Below, piece by piece: positions 6,963-13,566 of a stretch of 13,566 nt of DNA. This DNA comes from Methanoregula sp. UBA471 (GTDB lineage: Archaea > Halobacteriota > Methanomicrobia > Methanomicrobiales > Methanospirillaceae). The notes below the pieces were generated by a model. The model did no database searches and had not been told where the DNA came from. It saw only the letters and a list, made by a program, of their open reading frames with translations. Every line of letters starts with the position of its first letter. Positions within the stretch are counted from its first letter, which is position 1. The stretch spans positions 1 to 13,566 of the forward strand of contig DADT01000046.1 of assembly GCA_002495065.1 (NCBI GenBank), in the 5' to 3' direction. The position numbers were made by a program, and so were the translations under genes.

Positions 6963-7928
6963 ATGTCGGACCTTCAACCGTACCTGGATTCTGTTGCAAA
7001 AGATATCGATCTCATGATCGACCGGTATTTTGTGAGCAGGGTCGGTGAACTGAACAACGCCAGTGCACACCTCCTTGCGGCAGGAGGCAAACGGCTCCGT
7101 CCTGCCGTTGTCATGCTTGCCGCCGATACGGTGAAACCGGGAAGTTCCCAGGACATCATGCCCGCGGCTCTGGCCCTCGAGCTGACGCACACATTTACCC
7201 TCATCCATGATGACATCATGGATGACGATACCCTCCGGCGGGGCGTCCAGACCGTGCATACGAAATGGGACATGCCGACCGGTATTCTGGCCGGGGATGT
7301 CCTGTACGCCCGTGCTTTCGAGTTCATCTGCATGTCGCTGGCGAATGACAATGCGAAAGTTCGTGCAATATCCATGCTCGCCCGTACCTGTGCCGATATC
7401 TGTGAAGGCCAGCATATGGATATGTCCTTTTCGCACAGGAATGACGTGGACGAGTACGAATATCTCGAAATGGTGAAGAAAAAGACCGGGGTCCTCTATG
7501 CTGCAGCTGCCGGCATTGGTGCGATTCTCGCAGGGAGCACAGCACACCAGGCCAAAGCCCTTTATCTCTTCGGATTGAAGACCGGGATAGCCTTCCAGAT
7601 CCAGGACGATCTCATCGATCTTTTAACCCCTTCTGTAAAGAGTGGCAAGGACCGGGCATCAGACCTGCGGGAAGGCAAACAGACCCTGATCATGATCAAG
7701 GCGCGGGAAAAGGGTATTGACCTGCTGAAATACCGGCGCGACCTTTCGGATGCCGATATTGACGCGGCCATACAGGAGCTGACAGATGCCGGTGTTATCG
7801 ATGAGGTTAAAAAAATGGCAGCAGACCTCGTTGCGGAAAGCAATAAACATTTATCCCTCCTTCCCTCGTCAAAAGAACGCCAGCTCCTGATGGATATCGG
7901 CGAATTTTTTGTGACCCGGAGCTATTAG
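6963..7928 (+). CDS. idsA: Short-chain trans-prenyl diphosphate synthase (farnesyl/geranylgeranyl type)
   Basis: This enzyme adds IPP units to DMAPP to build the C15/C20 chains of archaeal ether lipids. The 321-residue, all-helical protein shows GGKRLRP (41-47) for IPP binding, the first aspartate-rich motif DDIMD (83-87) followed by LRRG (91-94), the KTG motif around residue 175, FQIQDD (211-216) leading into the second aspartate-rich motif DDLID (215-219), and GKDRASDLREGKQT near 228-241. Phe78 stands five residues before the first aspartate motif, the place where an aromatic residue limits chain length in type I archaeal synthases, so a C20 or mixed C15/C20 product is likely. GGAG at 6951-6954 lies eight bases before the ATG. 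The gene is 16 bases after RNase J and one base before gltX. Confidence 0.93.
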   Translation: MSDLQPYLDSVAKDIDLMIDRYFVSRVGELNNASAHLLAAGGKRLRPAVVMLAADTVKPGSSQDIMPAALALELTHTFTLIHDDIMDDDTLRRGVQTVHTKWDMPTGILAGDVLYARAFEFICMSLANDNAKVRAISMLARTCADICEGQHMDMSFSHRNDVDEYEYLEMVKKKTGVLYAAAAGIGAILAGSTAHQAKALYLFGLKTGIAFQIQDDLIDLLTPSVKSGKDRASDLREGKQTLIMIKAREKGIDLLKYRRDLSDADIDAAIQELTDAGVIDEVKKMAADLVAESNKHLSLLPSSKERQLLMDIGEFFVTRSY

Positions 7929-7929
7929 C

Positions 7930-9621
7930 ATGGCAGGGGAAGACCTGAAGGACATCCTTTTTCTTTGTGCACTCCAGAACGCCGTGAAGCACGGGGGTGT
8001 GCCACAGGCAGGTGCCGTAGTCGGCATGGTGATGAGTGCACATCCTGAATTTCGCCCGCGGGCAAAGGAAGTCGCATTGCTGGCAAGAGAGGCGATTGCA
8101 GCAGTTGCGGCCATCTCCTCAGATAACCGGGTTGCACAGCTGCAGTCACGTGCACCAGAAATGTACGATGCCATCTATGCAAAACACGAGCACCGGAAGG
8201 TACTGCCCGACCTCGAATCTGCAGAACAGGGCGTGGTCATGCGTTTTGCTCCCAATCCTTCAGGGCCACTCCATATCGGGCACGCCCGTGCCGCGGTACT
8301 CAACGATGCATACGTGAAACAGTACGGCGGGAGGTATATCCTGCGGATCGAGGATACCGACCCGAAACGTGTCGATCCCGAGGCCTATGAGATGGTGAAA
8401 GAGGATATTGCCTGGATGGGCCTTGGCATAACCGAGACGGTCACGCAGAGTGAACGCCTGCCGCAGTACTACGATCTCTGCCGGCAGCTGATCGAGCGGG
8501 GTGGGGCTTATGTCTGCACCTGCGATAACGAGCACTTCAGGGAACTCAAGCAGGCAAAGACTGCATGCCCGTGCAGGGATCAAACGGTAGAGAAAAATCT
8601 CAATCTCTGGGAGAGGATGCTCGACCATACGTTTAAGGAAGGCGAGGTAACGGTACGGATTAAAACCGACCTCAACAATCCCGATCCGGCGATGCGCGAC
8701 TTCCCGGCTTTCCGCATTCTTGATACTCCCCCTCACCCAAAGGTGAAAGCGCATGTCTACCCTCTGATGAACTTCTCGGTCGTTGCAGACGATCACCTCC
8801 TTGGGGTGACCCATGTGATCCGGGGTAAGGACCACATTGCCAATACCCGGCGGCAGCGCTTTATCTATGACCATTTTGGCTGGAAGGTGCCAGTATACCG
8901 GCACTACGGCAGGATGGGGATCGAGGGAGTCGTGCTTTCGACATCCCAGATGCGTCTTGGTATCAACGAAGGAACATATACCGGGTGGGACGATATCCGG
9001 CTCGGGACGCTGCGGGCTCTCGCACGGCGGGGGATCAGCCCCGACGCCGTCAGGAACGCGGTGCTGGCTATCGGTATAGGAGACACAGATATCTCGTTCT
9101 CATGGGACAACCTCTATGCCGAAAACAAAAAGATCGTCGACCCGGTGGCAAACCGGTATTTCTTTGTGCCCGGCCCGGTGACCGCACAGATCGCCGGCGC
9201 GAAACCCCATACTGCGCATGCGATGCTCCACCCCGGCGACCAGTCAGCCGGTACCCGAACCCTGGCATTTGAAGGGACGGTGCTGCTGCCCGGAAGCGAG
9301 ATCACCCCGGATGTGACGATGGTCCGCCTTAAGGATCTCTTCAATGTGAAGATCGCATGGAACGGGAACATCCCGACGTTCTTATATGCCGGTGAATCCC
9401 TCTCTGAAGCCCGTGCGGCAAAGGCCCCTATCATCCAGTGGCTCCCGTCACAGGACTCCGTCAACTGCACACTCCTGACGCAGGAAGGCGATATATCGGG
9501 TGCCTGCGAACCTGCGGTGAAACATGAGCTGGGCAGGGTTGTCCAGTTCGAGCGCGTGGGGTTTGTGAAGATTGATGCAGTCGGGGATGATGGCGTGAAG
9601 GCATATTTCACGCATAAGTAA
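7930..9621 (+). CDS. gltX: Glutamyl-tRNA synthetase (archaeal type)
   Basis: This class Ic synthetase charges tRNA with glutamate; archaeal GluRS commonly also feeds glutamylation of tRNA-Gln. The 563-residue protein has an archaeal N-terminal helical extension of about 100 residues, then the HIGH motif in PNPSGPLHIGHAR (HIGH at 115-118), RIEDTDPKRV (139-148), a possible zinc site with paired cysteines (197/199 and 213/215), VRGK-like IRGKDH (297-302) and TGWDDIRLGTLRAL (351-364), the archaeal/eukaryotic GluRS-GlnRS signature. The KMSKS-equivalent reads LSTSQMR (336-342), with Gln at 340. The C-terminal part is a beta-barrel anticodon-binding region. GGAG at 7918-7921 precedes the ATG by eight bases, and only one base separates it from the prenyl synthase stop. 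It appears to be the last gene of the long cluster, followed by T tracts. Confidence 0.95.
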   Translation: MAGEDLKDILFLCALQNAVKHGGVPQAGAVVGMVMSAHPEFRPRAKEVALLAREAIAAVAAISSDNRVAQLQSRAPEMYDAIYAKHEHRKVLPDLESAEQGVVMRFAPNPSGPLHIGHARAAVLNDAYVKQYGGRYILRIEDTDPKRVDPEAYEMVKEDIAWMGLGITETVTQSERLPQYYDLCRQLIERGGAYVCTCDNEHFRELKQAKTACPCRDQTVEKNLNLWERMLDHTFKEGEVTVRIKTDLNNPDPAMRDFPAFRILDTPPHPKVKAHVYPLMNFSVVADDHLLGVTHVIRGKDHIANTRRQRFIYDHFGWKVPVYRHYGRMGIEGVVLSTSQMRLGINEGTYTGWDDIRLGTLRALARRGISPDAVRNAVLAIGIGDTDISFSWDNLYAENKKIVDPVANRYFFVPGPVTAQIAGAKPHTAHAMLHPGDQSAGTRTLAFEGTVLLPGSEITPDVTMVRLKDLFNVKIAWNGNIPTFLYAGESLSEARAAKAPIIQWLPSQDSVNCTLLTQEGDISGACEPAVKHELGRVVQFERVGFVKIDAVGDDGVKAYFTHK

Positions 9622-9640
9622 TTTTTTCAGTCTTTTTTTT
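9622..9640 (+). terminator. T-tract terminator after gltX
   Basis: Immediately after the gltX stop come T6, CAG, TC and T8. Oligo-T tracts without a stable hairpin are the usual archaeal termination signal, and gene density drops here, so this is a likely end for the rpoK-gltX unit. Confidence 0.65.
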
Positions 9641-9938
9641 GAATCTTTGTTGGAACTGAAATGATTCATTGCCATGAGGGAATGACTAATCTTTTCCTTA
9701 CTTCTGATATGAGTTTCACAACACTTTAGACCAATTAACAGCACTCTGTCTGGGAAAAAGGATGCCTTTTCTTCATGGTCACTTTTTCCTTTTCCGGGCT
9801 TGAAAAACATCGATTGGAGCGAATAAAATTTCAGGAGCAGAAGGGTAACTTTTCACCAACATATTCATCGAGATTCGACCATCGGAATTTAAGGGTTATG
9901 ATAAATTGAATAAACACGATTTAAATAAAAGGAAACAA
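9641..9938. other. Gene-poor AT-rich spacer before the Yip1-family gene
   Basis: About 300 bases separate the gltX terminator from the next gene. I see no open reading frame with a credible ribosome binding site; the longest minus-strand frame mostly shadows gltX. A short imperfect hairpin, TCATTGCC (9666-9673) with GGGAATGA (9678-9685) and loop ATGA, is followed by a CTTTTCC stretch and could be a back-up terminator. No tRNA, CRISPR or transposon end is visible. The best TATA-like word, TTTAAATA at 9920-9927, is too close to the next ATG to be a normal promoter for it. Confidence 0.4.
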
Positions 9939-10730
9939 ATGACCGAAAAATTACCAGAGAGACCTGGTCGAACGTGGAAAACGTTCATAGAGGGAGGAGA
10001 AATCGGATCCCGGTTGTTGAATATTGCAAGGATACTCCTTGCAGTTGTCGCATTTTCCCTTGCGATAATGTTTTCAATCAGATTTCGGTTATATGACGGT
10101 ATCCTTGTCGTTGGAATCGTGATAATTCTTATTGTAATTCAGGTCTGGATAATGAAAAATTGTATAAAAAATACTGTCTTGGAAAAAGAGAGAAATACGA
10201 AATACCCGTTTTTAAAAAGGCTGATGGGATTTTTTTCAGAACCCACTATTACGTTCAGGCAATTAAGGGATGATCCACTCACCACTGCGCTCTCCCACTT
10301 CTTTTTTGTCCTGATTACCTTTTTTATCATTTATCTGGTAACGCAACAAGTTCCTGAAAGCGCATATAATCATACTCTGCCTGATATCCTGCCGGGTATC
10401 CTGCTCGCTATTTTTAACGGGGTATACTGGATTTTTACGGGGATTGTGGTACACCTGGTTTTGAAAGGCTCCAGATCGGGAGAGGATATCGTTCAGACCG
10501 CGAAAGTCATGGCGTATGCGGTCTCACCTCTGGCCTTATTTGCATTTGTCCCTGTATTCGGGTTCCTCTGGTCTGTCTGGGGACTTGGCCTTGTGTATCT
10601 GGGTTTACGGGAATTTCATGGTCTGCCGCAGGGAAAAGCACTATTCGCCGCGATCGTTGTACCTCTGCTCGTTACAGCTTTGCTGTGGTTTATGCTCTCG
10701 ATGTATTGGCCTGAAATTTTAATTATTTAA
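9939..10730 (+). CDS. Yip1-family integral membrane protein of unknown function
   Basis: The 263-residue product is a polytopic membrane protein resembling the Yip1 domain family seen in many archaea and bacteria, whose prokaryotic function is unknown. A charged N-terminus is followed by hydrophobic segments near residues 27-47 and 52-72, a basic linker (73-95), a segment FSEPTITFRQLRDDP typical of the entry to the domain, then membrane segments near 118-136, 152-175, 192-225 (two) and 234-256. The late pattern, TAKVMAYAVSPLALF then VPVFGFLWSVWGLGLVYLGLREFHGLPQGKAL, is the Yip1 hallmark. I chose ATG 9939 because AAGG at 9929-9932 stands six bases upstream; an in-frame TTG at 9906 lacks such a site. 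It has no close partner gene and lies in sequence visibly richer in A and T than the upstream cluster. Confidence 0.72.
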   Translation: MTEKLPERPGRTWKTFIEGGEIGSRLLNIARILLAVVAFSLAIMFSIRFRLYDGILVVGIVIILIVIQVWIMKNCIKNTVLEKERNTKYPFLKRLMGFFSEPTITFRQLRDDPLTTALSHFFFVLITFFIIYLVTQQVPESAYNHTLPDILPGILLAIFNGVYWIFTGIVVHLVLKGSRSGEDIVQTAKVMAYAVSPLALFAFVPVFGFLWSVWGLGLVYLGLREFHGLPQGKALFAAIVVPLLVTALLWFMLSMYWPEILII

Positions 10731-10841
10731 TCCTGAAAAATGATCCAGAATGTCACCAGAGGAGAAAAATAACGGTAAATTGACAGAGGGAACCGGATTC
10801 GAACATTAAAATGCTCACAGAGAGGAAAGAATCGGAGGAAA

Positions 10842-10860
10842 TTGTTTTTTATATTTTTAT
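10842..10860 (+). terminator. Possible T-rich terminator after the Yip1-family gene
   Basis: T6 followed by ATA and T5 lies about 110 bases past the stop codon in an otherwise unremarkable 185-base AT-rich spacer (10731-10915). It is the only T-run on the plus strand before the convergent regulator gene, so it is a candidate archaeal terminator; the distance makes this uncertain. Confidence 0.3.
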
Positions 10861-10915
10861 GAAAATCCATGAAATTCAGTGTCGCGAAAAAGAGAACGAC
10901 CACTAAACCATTTCT

Positions 10916-11524
10916 TTATTCCGGCACTGGTTTTTCACCGTCGTTAGTCCTGATCAGTTGCATAACGGCTCCGATCCAGATCTTCTTTGCCTCTTTTTTA
11001 TCCAGTCCTGCAAGGATATCAATCAGCAGGCCATTGAGAAGTGCGTCACCGGCAATGGCAAGGGCACGCGGATCAATCTTATTGGAGATGATTCCGGTCT
11101 CCTGCTGGCGCCTGATAAAACTCTCAACAATATTAATATCCTCAATCCGGTCATGCCTGAGCAGGGTACGGATCTCTTCATTATGTACGGCAAGAAGCAT
11201 CATCTCTGAATAGATGCCGTTGAACTGGGAGGTATACTGGGTAAGAGTATCGAAAAGAACCTCAATGCCGCTCCGGAAATTTCCTGTACTGAATGATCGA
11301 TCGAGTATAGATGCCAGTTCTTCGCGGCCGTGTGCGGCAACCGCAGCATACAGTTCCTCCTTGCCGGGAAAATACTGGTACAGCGCGGGTTTGGTGACAC
11401 CGAGGCTATCGGCAATCGAACTCATGGTTGTGGCATGATATCCCTTGTCGAGAAAAAGACAATACGCTGCCTTAACGATCTTTTTCCTGACATCGTCCTT
11501 GTATTCCTGCATTATTCGTGGCAT
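10916..11524 (-). CDS. TetR/AcrR-family transcriptional regulator
   Basis: This 202-residue protein has a TetR-type DNA-binding domain: the helix RKKIVKAAYCLFLDKGYHATT (13-33) leads into the helix-turn-helix MSSIADSLGVTKPALYQYFPGKEELY (34-59), ending in the diagnostic YQYFPGKEEL. The rest is helical, as expected for the ligand-binding and dimerisation domain, which is variable, so the ligand cannot be read. I chose ATG 11524 because GGAGGT (complement of 11532-11537) stands seven bases ahead of it; the longer frame from 11557 lacks a comparable site. It is divergent from the surface-protein/permease genes and shares a spacer full of GGTA/TACC half-sites, so repression of those genes and of itself is the likely role, as with other TetR regulators placed beside exporters. 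Confidence 0.88.
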   Translation of the reverse strand: MPRIMQEYKDDVRKKIVKAAYCLFLDKGYHATTMSSIADSLGVTKPALYQYFPGKEELYAAVAAHGREELASILDRSFSTGNFRSGIEVLFDTLTQYTSQFNGIYSEMMLLAVHNEEIRTLLRHDRIEDINIVESFIRRQQETGIISNKIDPRALAIAGDALLNGLLIDILAGLDKKEAKKIWIGAVMQLIRTNDGEKPVPE

Positions 11525-11537
11525 GGGGAGGACCTCC
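11525..11537 (-). promoter_or_regulatory. Ribosome binding site deciding the TetR start
   Basis: On the minus strand GGAGGT is followed by seven bases and ATG at 11524. This near-perfect Shine-Dalgarno match selects this start over the upstream in-frame ATG at 11557. Confidence 0.8.
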
Positions 11538-11582
11538 GGATTGCGCGTTATGATCAAAAAGCCTGTTCGGGGCGATCTACTC

Positions 11583-11628
11583 TTGGTATTGTTAAGTTAC
11601 CCATGGTAAGTTTAATAACTTTGGGTAG
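11583..11628. promoter_or_regulatory. Candidate TetR operator and overlapping divergent promoters
   Basis: The spacer holds GGTA at 11585, TACC at 11598-11601, GGTA at 11605-11608 and GGGTA at 11623-11627. The centre, 11592-11615, is an imperfect palindrome with arms TTAAGTTACC and GGTAAGTTTAA around CAT; the outer half-sites repeat at about 20-base spacing. TTTAATAA at 11611-11618 is a plausible TATA box for the plus-strand gene, giving a start near 11640, and its complement could serve the regulator. A dimeric repressor bound here would cover both promoters. Repeats are seen directly; operator and promoter assignment is inferred. Confidence 0.5.
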
Positions 11629-11649
11629 TGCACCTGAGATACAACAAGA

Positions 11650-11665
11650 CCGGCATCGGTGCCGG
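11650..11665 (+). promoter_or_regulatory. GC-rich hairpin in the leader of the surface-protein gene
   Basis: CCGGCA (11650-11655) and TGCCGG (11660-11665) form a perfect six-pair stem with the four-base loop TCGG, ending 14 bases before ATG 11680 and just ahead of a weak SD-like GAGTG at 11668-11672. If transcription starts near 11640 it would lie in the 5' leader and might affect translation or message stability. It also covers the GTG at 11659, arguing against that codon as the start. Confidence 0.4.
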
Positions 11666-11679
11666 CAGAGTGTATTTCC

Positions 11680-13002
11680 ATGTCAGCAAAAGTAGTACCC
11701 GATTCAGGAAAAAAGAATATTTTTCGTCCCCCCCCGGGGGCGAAGTACCTGCAGTTTGTTGCAACAGCATTCATTCTCATATTCATCGCATCAGTCGCTG
11801 TGCCCGTGTCAGCAGCTGGTGAACCAACGGTAACGATATCGAATTATCGTGTGACTCCTTCTGTGCTCATGCCCGACACTCTGGGAACGATCACCATCAC
11901 GGTAACCAATACAGCCACCAGTGCGTCCCTCCAGGAAAGTATCGGGATAACTCCGGCCGATGCAGCGACCACCCTGGTCAGGGACATCAATGTCAATATT
12001 GAGAACGTGCACCTTGAGGGGAGTGGCATTGAGGTCCTCACCCGGGATTTTGACCGGGTCGGAGAAATCGGGCCGGGACAGTCGATTCCCATCACCTTTT
12101 CAATCCGTGCACCATCAAAGAGCGGGATGTATTTCCCTGAAGTCTGGATCGATACCACGAATGGCAAGAGCACCAGGTACCCGATCCCGGTGAACGTCAA
12201 CACCCCCATTGGAATCCAGAGACAGGCAATCCTGATCATGGATACTTCCCTTACCGGCAGCGTAAACCCGGGTGAGGAGATCCCGGTGACGCTCACCATC
12301 AGGAATGCCGGGCAGACACTTGCCGAGGATGTTACTCTCAGGATTGAAAATGTCAGCGCTACGGTCGCCCCAAAGAATTCTGATTCATATCACCTTGGTG
12401 CAATCATGGCAGGCGGGCAGCAGACGGTTAATCTTGCATTACTCTCTGATAAAAAAACTGAGGCCGGCCTTGTCAGGGTTCCGGTAAGCATCAGCTACAA
12501 TGAAATCGATGGATCAGGGCGTACCCAGCAGTCCGGCATCGATCTCATGATGAAGGGCAAAGCAGAACTGGGTTTTGTGTCTGTGGACACCAATCCTCCC
12601 CGACTTGCCGAGAATACACCCTTCGATCTTACCATCCGGATAGAGAATACCGGCACAGGTGAGGCAAAGCAGGTCTCGGCGAATGTTGACCTTCCCGCTG
12701 AAGGGACAAAGGAGGCTTTCATCGGTAAGATCAAGTCAGGTAACGATGCACCGGCCATTTTCCTCCTTGAAGGACTGAAAGGCGGTAATTACCCGTACAC
12801 CCTGAACATTACCTACACGGATGATATGGGTGTCCATACCCTCACCCGTCAGATGAATGTGCGTGTGTCACCCGCTGACAATTCCGGGACCATCATTATC
12901 CTGCTGATCGTCCTCGTGATAGTCGGGGTTGTCGGCTACCGGTACTGGTACCTGCCCAGGGTCAAAGGCGACGGTAAATTCCCATGGGACAAAAAGAACT
13001 GA
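11680..13002 (+). CDS. Secreted, C-terminally anchored COG1361-like (S-layer-like) protein with Ig-like domains
   Basis: The 440-residue product looks like the COG1361 'S-layer domain' proteins common in methanogens. A basic N-terminus (1-22) leads to a hydrophobic export signal (24-42) with a likely cleavage after VSA (about residue 45). The exported part contains three beta-rich, Ig/CARDB-like units, roughly 48-175, 185-290 and 298-397, with recurrent VTITVTNT-, LTIRNAGQ- and LTIRIENTGTGEA-type strands. A C-terminal membrane helix (403-423) and a short basic tail anchor it with the bulk outside. ATG 11680 is preferred to GTG 11659, which lies in a hairpin. Codons near residues 15-21 contain a C8 run. 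The next gene, an FtsX-like permease, starts 19 bases before this stop, so the protein may be an extracytoplasmic partner of that transporter; a purely structural envelope role is the alternative. Confidence 0.78.
   Translation: MSAKVVPDSGKKNIFRPPPGAKYLQFVATAFILIFIASVAVPVSAAGEPTVTISNYRVTPSVLMPDTLGTITITVTNTATSASLQESIGITPADAATTLVRDINVNIENVHLEGSGIEVLTRDFDRVGEIGPGQSIPITFSIRAPSKSGMYFPEVWIDTTNGKSTRYPIPVNVNTPIGIQRQAILIMDTSLTGSVNPGEEIPVTLTIRNAGQTLAEDVTLRIENVSATVAPKNSDSYHLGAIMAGGQQTVNLALLSDKKTEAGLVRVPVSISYNEIDGSGRTQQSGIDLMMKGKAELGFVSVDTNPPRLAENTPFDLTIRIENTGTGEAKQVSANVDLPAEGTKEAFIGKIKSGNDAPAIFLLEGLKGGNYPYTLNITYTDDMGVHTLTRQMNVRVSPADNSGTIIILLIVLVIVGVVGYRYWYLPRVKGDGKFPWDKKN
11728..11740 (+). repeat. C8G5 homopolymer tract inside the surface-protein gene
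   Basis: Eight C followed by five G encode Pro-Pro-Pro-Gly just before the export signal of the surface protein. A one-base change here would shift the frame after about 19 residues and abolish export. It is the longest C/G homopolymer I noticed in the window, and it is also a place where sequencing errors are common. Confidence 0.6.
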
Positions 13003-13566
13003 AGGTTGCCTTCCTGCTGGCGCTGCGTTCGCTCCAGCGGGGAAGCCGCTCAAGCACGCTCCTGACCATCCTGATTATCGGAATGTGCTTCACCAACATG
13101 ATCTTCCTCCCTTCCATGTTCAGCGGGATTGGCCAGAGCATTACCCAGCAGCTCATCGATTACGAGGTTTCAAATGTCCTTGTCAGCCCCAAATCAGGCG
13201 AGCAGTACATCACCGACCTTGATGCGACTCTCGACCTGATCAATGGTATGCCGGGCGTCCAGCGGGCATCTCCCCAGTACTCGAAAGGGGCGACCTTCAA
13301 GTACCGGCAGAGAGTGCTCGGCATTTCCGTGCGTGCCATTTCGCCAGCGGATGAGAAGGAAGTATCCCCGGTCTATACAAAAATGGTTGCCGGAAGTTAT
13401 CTCGGGGAAGGTGATACCGGGGAGATCATCATCGGGAAACCGATAGCCGGTGATGCTACCGTCCGCCAGGAAGACGAATTCCAGGCGTCGCTGGGCGGAG
13501 TGCGGGTCGGGGACTCGGTCACGGTTGAGTACGGTAACGGATACACGAAAGACTACCGGGTCAAGG
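12984..13566 (+). CDS. FtsX/MacB-type ABC transporter permease, N-terminal part (runs off the window)
   Basis: An open frame from ATG 12984 continues to the window end (194 codons, no stop). It opens with a basic amphipathic segment, KVAFLLALRSLQRGSRSSTLLT (7-28), leading into a membrane helix (about 25-45): the layout of FtsX/LolC/MacB permeases, whose N-terminus reads like 'lalRnl.r...rt.Lti'. After the helix comes a large extracytoplasmic region with SNVLVSPK, a LINGMPGVQRASPQYS segment and GVRVGDSVTVEYGNG, consistent with a MacB periplasmic core domain. Such permeases work with a separate ATPase in lipoprotein, peptide or drug export or in envelope remodelling. The start overlaps the preceding gene by 19 bases and has no strong Shine-Dalgarno, suggesting translational coupling. 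The rest of the gene, with the expected three further helices, is outside the window. Confidence 0.8.
   Translation, partial: MGQKELKVAFLLALRSLQRGSRSSTLLTILIIGMCFTNMIFLPSMFSGIGQSITQQLIDYEVSNVLVSPKSGEQYITDLDATLDLINGMPGVQRASPQYSKGATFKYRQRVLGISVRAISPADEKEVSPVYTKMVAGSYLGEGDTGEIIIGKPIAGDATVRQEDEFQASLGGVRVGDSVTVEYGNGYTKDYRVK

Noticed and set aside
9655..9710. A possible C/D box small RNA (ATGATT as C box, CTGA as D box).
   Set aside because: The C box is a poor match, no clear D'/C' pair exists, and the boxes are not flanked by a terminal stem.
9448..9810. A 120-codon minus-strand frame across the gltX end.
   Set aside because: Over 170 bases are antisense to conserved gltX coding sequence and the rest crosses the T-tract terminator; the product has no recognisable pattern and no good ribosome binding site.
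9920..9927. TTTAAATA as promoter of the Yip1-family gene.
   Set aside because: It lies only 11 bases before the ATG, so transcription about 25 bases downstream would begin inside the gene.
9906..9938. In-frame TTG start giving a longer Yip1-family protein.
   Set aside because: It has no ribosome binding site, adds only a lysine/asparagine-rich stretch, and ATG 9939 has AAGG at good spacing.
10795..10804. GGATTCGAAC, whose complement looks like a tRNA T-loop (GTTCGAATCC).
   Set aside because: The flanking bases do not form a T-stem and no acceptor, D or anticodon arm can be folded nearby.
10811..10906. A 31-codon plus-strand frame in the spacer after the Yip1-family gene.
   Set aside because: There is no Shine-Dalgarno at a useful distance, the composition is just that of AT-rich spacer, and it spans the candidate terminator.
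11527..11537. GGAGGACCTCC inverted repeat around the TetR ribosome binding site.
   Set aside because: The arms are separated by one base, too few for an RNA hairpin, and the repeat is explained by the strong Shine-Dalgarno.

Overview
The window looks like a methanogenic archaeon of the order Methanomicrobiales (a Methanoregula-like genome is my best guess, by inference only). The clues are archaeal RNA polymerase subunit K next to enolase and ribosomal protein S2, an archaeal-type mevalonate/isopentenyl-phosphate-kinase gene set for ether lipids, an archaeal RNase J, an archaeal-type GluRS, and a COG1361-type S-layer-like protein beside an FtsX-like permease. Shine-Dalgarno sequences (GGAGG / GGTGATC type) precede most genes.

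Region 1 (5-9621, + strand) is a tightly packed run of ten genes that reads as one long operon or super-operon: rpoK, eno, rpsB, a MEMO1-family gene, mevalonate kinase, isopentenyl phosphate kinase, type 2 IPP isomerase, RNase J, a short-chain prenyl diphosphate synthase and gltX. Most junctions overlap or are 1-16 nt apart. The two exceptions are a 66-nt gap after rpsB, holding a strong stem-loop and a TATA-like element, and a 61-nt gap before RNase J with a small hairpin. Together the genes join transcription, translation and RNA turnover to the late, modified archaeal mevalonate route: phosphorylation of mevalonate, isopentenyl phosphate to IPP, IPP to DMAPP, then chain elongation to C15/C20 for membrane lipids. 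MEMO and RNase J are the two members without an obvious metabolic step. T-rich tracts after gltX probably end the unit.

Region 2 (9622-10915) is more AT-rich: a gene-poor stretch, one lone Yip1-family integral membrane protein, and another AT-rich spacer.

Region 3 (10916-13566) is a divergent regulator/transporter locus. A TetR-family repressor lies on the minus strand. Opposite it is a secreted, C-terminally anchored COG1361-like protein that overlaps by 19 nt the start of an FtsX/MacB-type permease, which runs off the window end. The 155-nt divergent spacer holds a cluster of GGTA/TACC half-sites overlapping likely promoters, and a GC-rich hairpin in the probable leader of the surface-protein gene. 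This suggests an autoregulated, TetR-controlled envelope export system; an ATPase gene would be expected just beyond the window.
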